Positions 22,318 to 23,637 of a stretch of 23,637 bases of DNA are shown one piece after another; position 1 is the first letter of the stretch, and each line of letters starts with the position of its first letter. The stretch comes from CAZGTQ01 sp964528575 (GTDB lineage: Bacteria > Planctomycetota > UBA1135 > GCA-002686595): contig CAZGTQ010000011.1 in assembly GCA_964528575.1 (NCBI GenBank), positions 1-23,637 of the forward strand. The letters run 5' to 3'. A program made the position numbers and the translations under genes. The notes under the pieces are model-generated. The model saw only the letters and a list, made by a program, of their open reading frames with translations. It was not told where the DNA came from and made no database searches.

Positions 22318-23286
22318 GCGGCGGAACACGCGCTCTGCGTGCCAGCTCAACGCCTTTGTCGAGGGTCGGAGCCGCTCGGGGAGAACGACCTCGAGCCGCC
22401 GGCCGTCGAAGGCGTAGTAGCGGTGGCCGTTGTTCCAGTCCTCGCGAAGGCGCGGGCTCACGCGGACATCGAGGTCCGGCGAGACGGTGACGTAGCCCGC
22501 GTCGAAGAGCGCGTGGAACTCTTTGGTGAGGAGCAGGCCGTTCTGTACGTGGTTCGAGCGCGGGCCCAGGTACGGCTGGATGTGGGCGGCGTCGAGCACG
22601 ATCTCCGTGTGCTCGCCGGTGATCGCGCAGCGGCCCTCGTAGGCGTCGAAGAGACGAGATCGAAAGGCGCCTTGTCCGATGCGTCGCGCCATACGCGCCT
22701 CGACGATCTGGCGCTCGTCGGCTTCCAAGGGGGCAAAGGGCGTCGCGTCCAACTCCTCCGGCGCGCTCAGGTGGTCGTACTGGATCTCGCCGAGCAGGCG
22801 CGTCGCGAGCCGTGCGTCCCGAACGCTCTTGCCCTGCACGATGTTGGGTGCCCAGCCTTCGGGTTCCCGCCAGGGGAGCCAGCGCTCGCGAGGCCAGAAC
22901 GTCGCGTCGCGGAGAATCGTGCACCCGATCGGCGCGCGCGGCGCGCGTCGGTCGCCCACGAGGTCGAGCTTGCGGTAGCCGCCGATCCGCTCGAGGAACG
23001 AGAGCAGGTTCGGATCGCCGTTGCGGATCCCGAAGAAGTCCCACGCCTGCTCGAGCCCCAACAGGACGAAGTGCGAGAAGAAGCCGTAGCCGGCGACGGC
23101 ACTGTGGGGGCTCTTCAAGCGGAAGAAGAGCGGCGTGCCCGGCGCGAGCCGCGCCATCGGGCGCTGCGCCCGCGGCTGCCAGAAGTTCACCTCGTCCAGC
23201 GCGGGACCCTCATGGGCCGCGAGGCTCGCGAGATACGTGAACCAGCGGAAGTCCGTGTTCGCGACGAACGGAATGGGAGGCTGCAC
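22315..23286 (-). CDS. HNH endonuclease with N-terminal PUA/EVE-like region, putative modification-dependent restriction enzyme
   Basis: The protein is 323 aa from the GTG at 23286. The C-terminal part has an HNH nuclease fold: CAITGEHTEIVLDAAHIQP with H235, N249 in NHVQNGLLL and H258 in EFHALFDAG. This fits the HNH_2 restriction-like group. The N-terminal ~150 residues (NFWQPR, LAPGTPLFFRLKSP, VAGYGFFSHF, then ILRDATFW and IVQGKSV) have the strand order expected of a PUA/EVE/ASCH-type domain. Such domains can recognise modified bases when fused to nucleases. The likely role is defence against modified foreign DNA, but this is inference. There is no methyltransferase or other defence gene in the window. 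No clear Shine-Dalgarno precedes the GTG, so the start is less sure than the domain. Confidence 0.75.
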   Translation of the reverse strand: MQPPIPFVANTDFRWFTYLASLAAHEGPALDEVNFWQPRAQRPMARLAPGTPLFFRLKSPHSAVAGYGFFSHFVLLGLEQAWDFFGIRNGDPNLLSFLERIGGYRKLDLVGDRRAPRAPIGCTILRDATFWPRERWLPWREPEGWAPNIVQGKSVRDARLATRLLGEIQYDHLSAPEELDATPFAPLEADERQIVEARMARRIGQGAFRSRLFDAYEGRCAITGEHTEIVLDAAHIQPYLGPRSNHVQNGLLLTKEFHALFDAGYVTVSPDLDVRVSPRLREDWNNGHRYYAFDGRRLEVVLPERLRPSTKALSWHAERVFRR

Positions 23287-23421
23287 GGCAGCCGCCGATG
23301 AGACGGCGAGCCACCGCCGACGTCAACGAGAGGGGGCCCGAGCGTCAGGTTTTCGTTTCGCCGGAGTAAATCTGCTGCCGTAGGATCTTCCCACAAGCCA
23401 GCAGCGCTCCGCTCGCGGCGG

Positions 23422-23637
23422 TGGCACGTGCTCTACCACAACAACGGGAGCGGCAACATTCCCGATTCGGCGATCCACTCGCAGATGGAGATCCTCAACG
23501 AGGACTTCCGCGCGATCGCCGGGAGCCTGGGCGGCAACGGGAACGACACGCGCGTCGAGTTCTACCTCGCGACAGCCGCCCCCAACGGCAACCCGACGAC
23601 GGGCATCACGCGGCACAAGAGTAACTCCTGGTACAAC
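23422..23637 (+). pseudogene. M43-type metalloprotease fragment lacking a 5' end
   Basis: From 23422 to the window edge the frame reads WHVLYHNNGSGNIPDSAIHS, then ILNEDFRA and ATAAPNGNPTTGITRHK. This is the region just before the HExxH zinc site of M43 (pappalysin/cytophagalysin-like) secreted proteases. The frame is open upstream only to a stop at 23299-23301, and between them there is no ATG, GTG or TTG start, signal peptide or prodomain. The first in-frame GTG (23428) falls inside the conserved strand. The gene thus seems 5'-truncated or rearranged close to 23420; a frameshift is the alternative. The catalytic part lies beyond the window, so it may still be intact. Confidence 0.6.

Overview
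The window is very GC-rich bacterial DNA (roughly 70% GC by eye) with strongly GC-biased codon use, so most long overlapping frames are shadows. The gene content suggests a high-GC Planctomycetota-like bacterium: a secreted GH2-type glycosidase, a sulfatase-superfamily enzyme, a secreted esterase-like hydrolase, an M43-type protease fragment, and an IS-like zinc-ribbon transposase. This taxonomic reading is inference; no rRNA is present.

Layout. 1-306 (-): 5' part of a transposase-like gene cut by the window edge. 480-4952 (+): gltX, an orphan zinc-finger/FecR-type putative anti-sigma factor, and a GT-C-like polytopic membrane protein. 4986-7979 (-): an exported GH2-like glycosidase, convergent with the previous gene. 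8231-11466 (+): a tight three-gene operon of a sulfatase-superfamily hydrolase, a calcineurin-like phosphoesterase and an NHL-repeat propeller. 11467-12284: gene-free and repeat-rich, with a 15-bp tandem repeat and a roughly 260-bp imperfect palindrome. 12285-13733 (+): an exported alpha/beta hydrolase. 13734-14101: structured, less GC-rich DNA without a clear gene. 14102-14974: a divergent pair, a small hypothetical protein (-) and a ChrR-like cupin (+). 14975-15333: gene-free, with a hexamer microsatellite. 15334-19574 (-): a two-gene molybdoenzyme operon, a four-cluster Fe-S/NrfD fusion followed by a Mo-pterin catalytic subunit. 19680-20240 (+): a cysteine dioxygenase transcribed divergently from it. 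20718-20794: tRNA-Met(CAT), followed by a decayed tRNA copy. 21056-22306 (+): an exported beta-propeller. 22315-23286 (-): an HNH nuclease with a novel-looking N-terminal domain. 23422-23637 (+): an M43 metalloprotease fragment lacking its normal 5' end.

The most coherent functional unit is 15334-20240. Cysteine dioxygenase makes cysteine sulfinate, which normally breaks down to pyruvate plus sulfite. The divergent molybdoenzyme lacks Tat signals and so looks cytoplasm-facing, as in SoeABC sulfite dehydrogenase. Together they could oxidise organic sulfur to sulfate with electrons entering the quinone pool. The other main signal is in the intergenic DNA. A ~184-bp palindromic element occurs twice with matching ends, plus one solo end before gltX, and three of these ends sit 44-48 nt upstream of start codons. 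Further large imperfect palindromes lie at 2024-2182 and 11680-11939.
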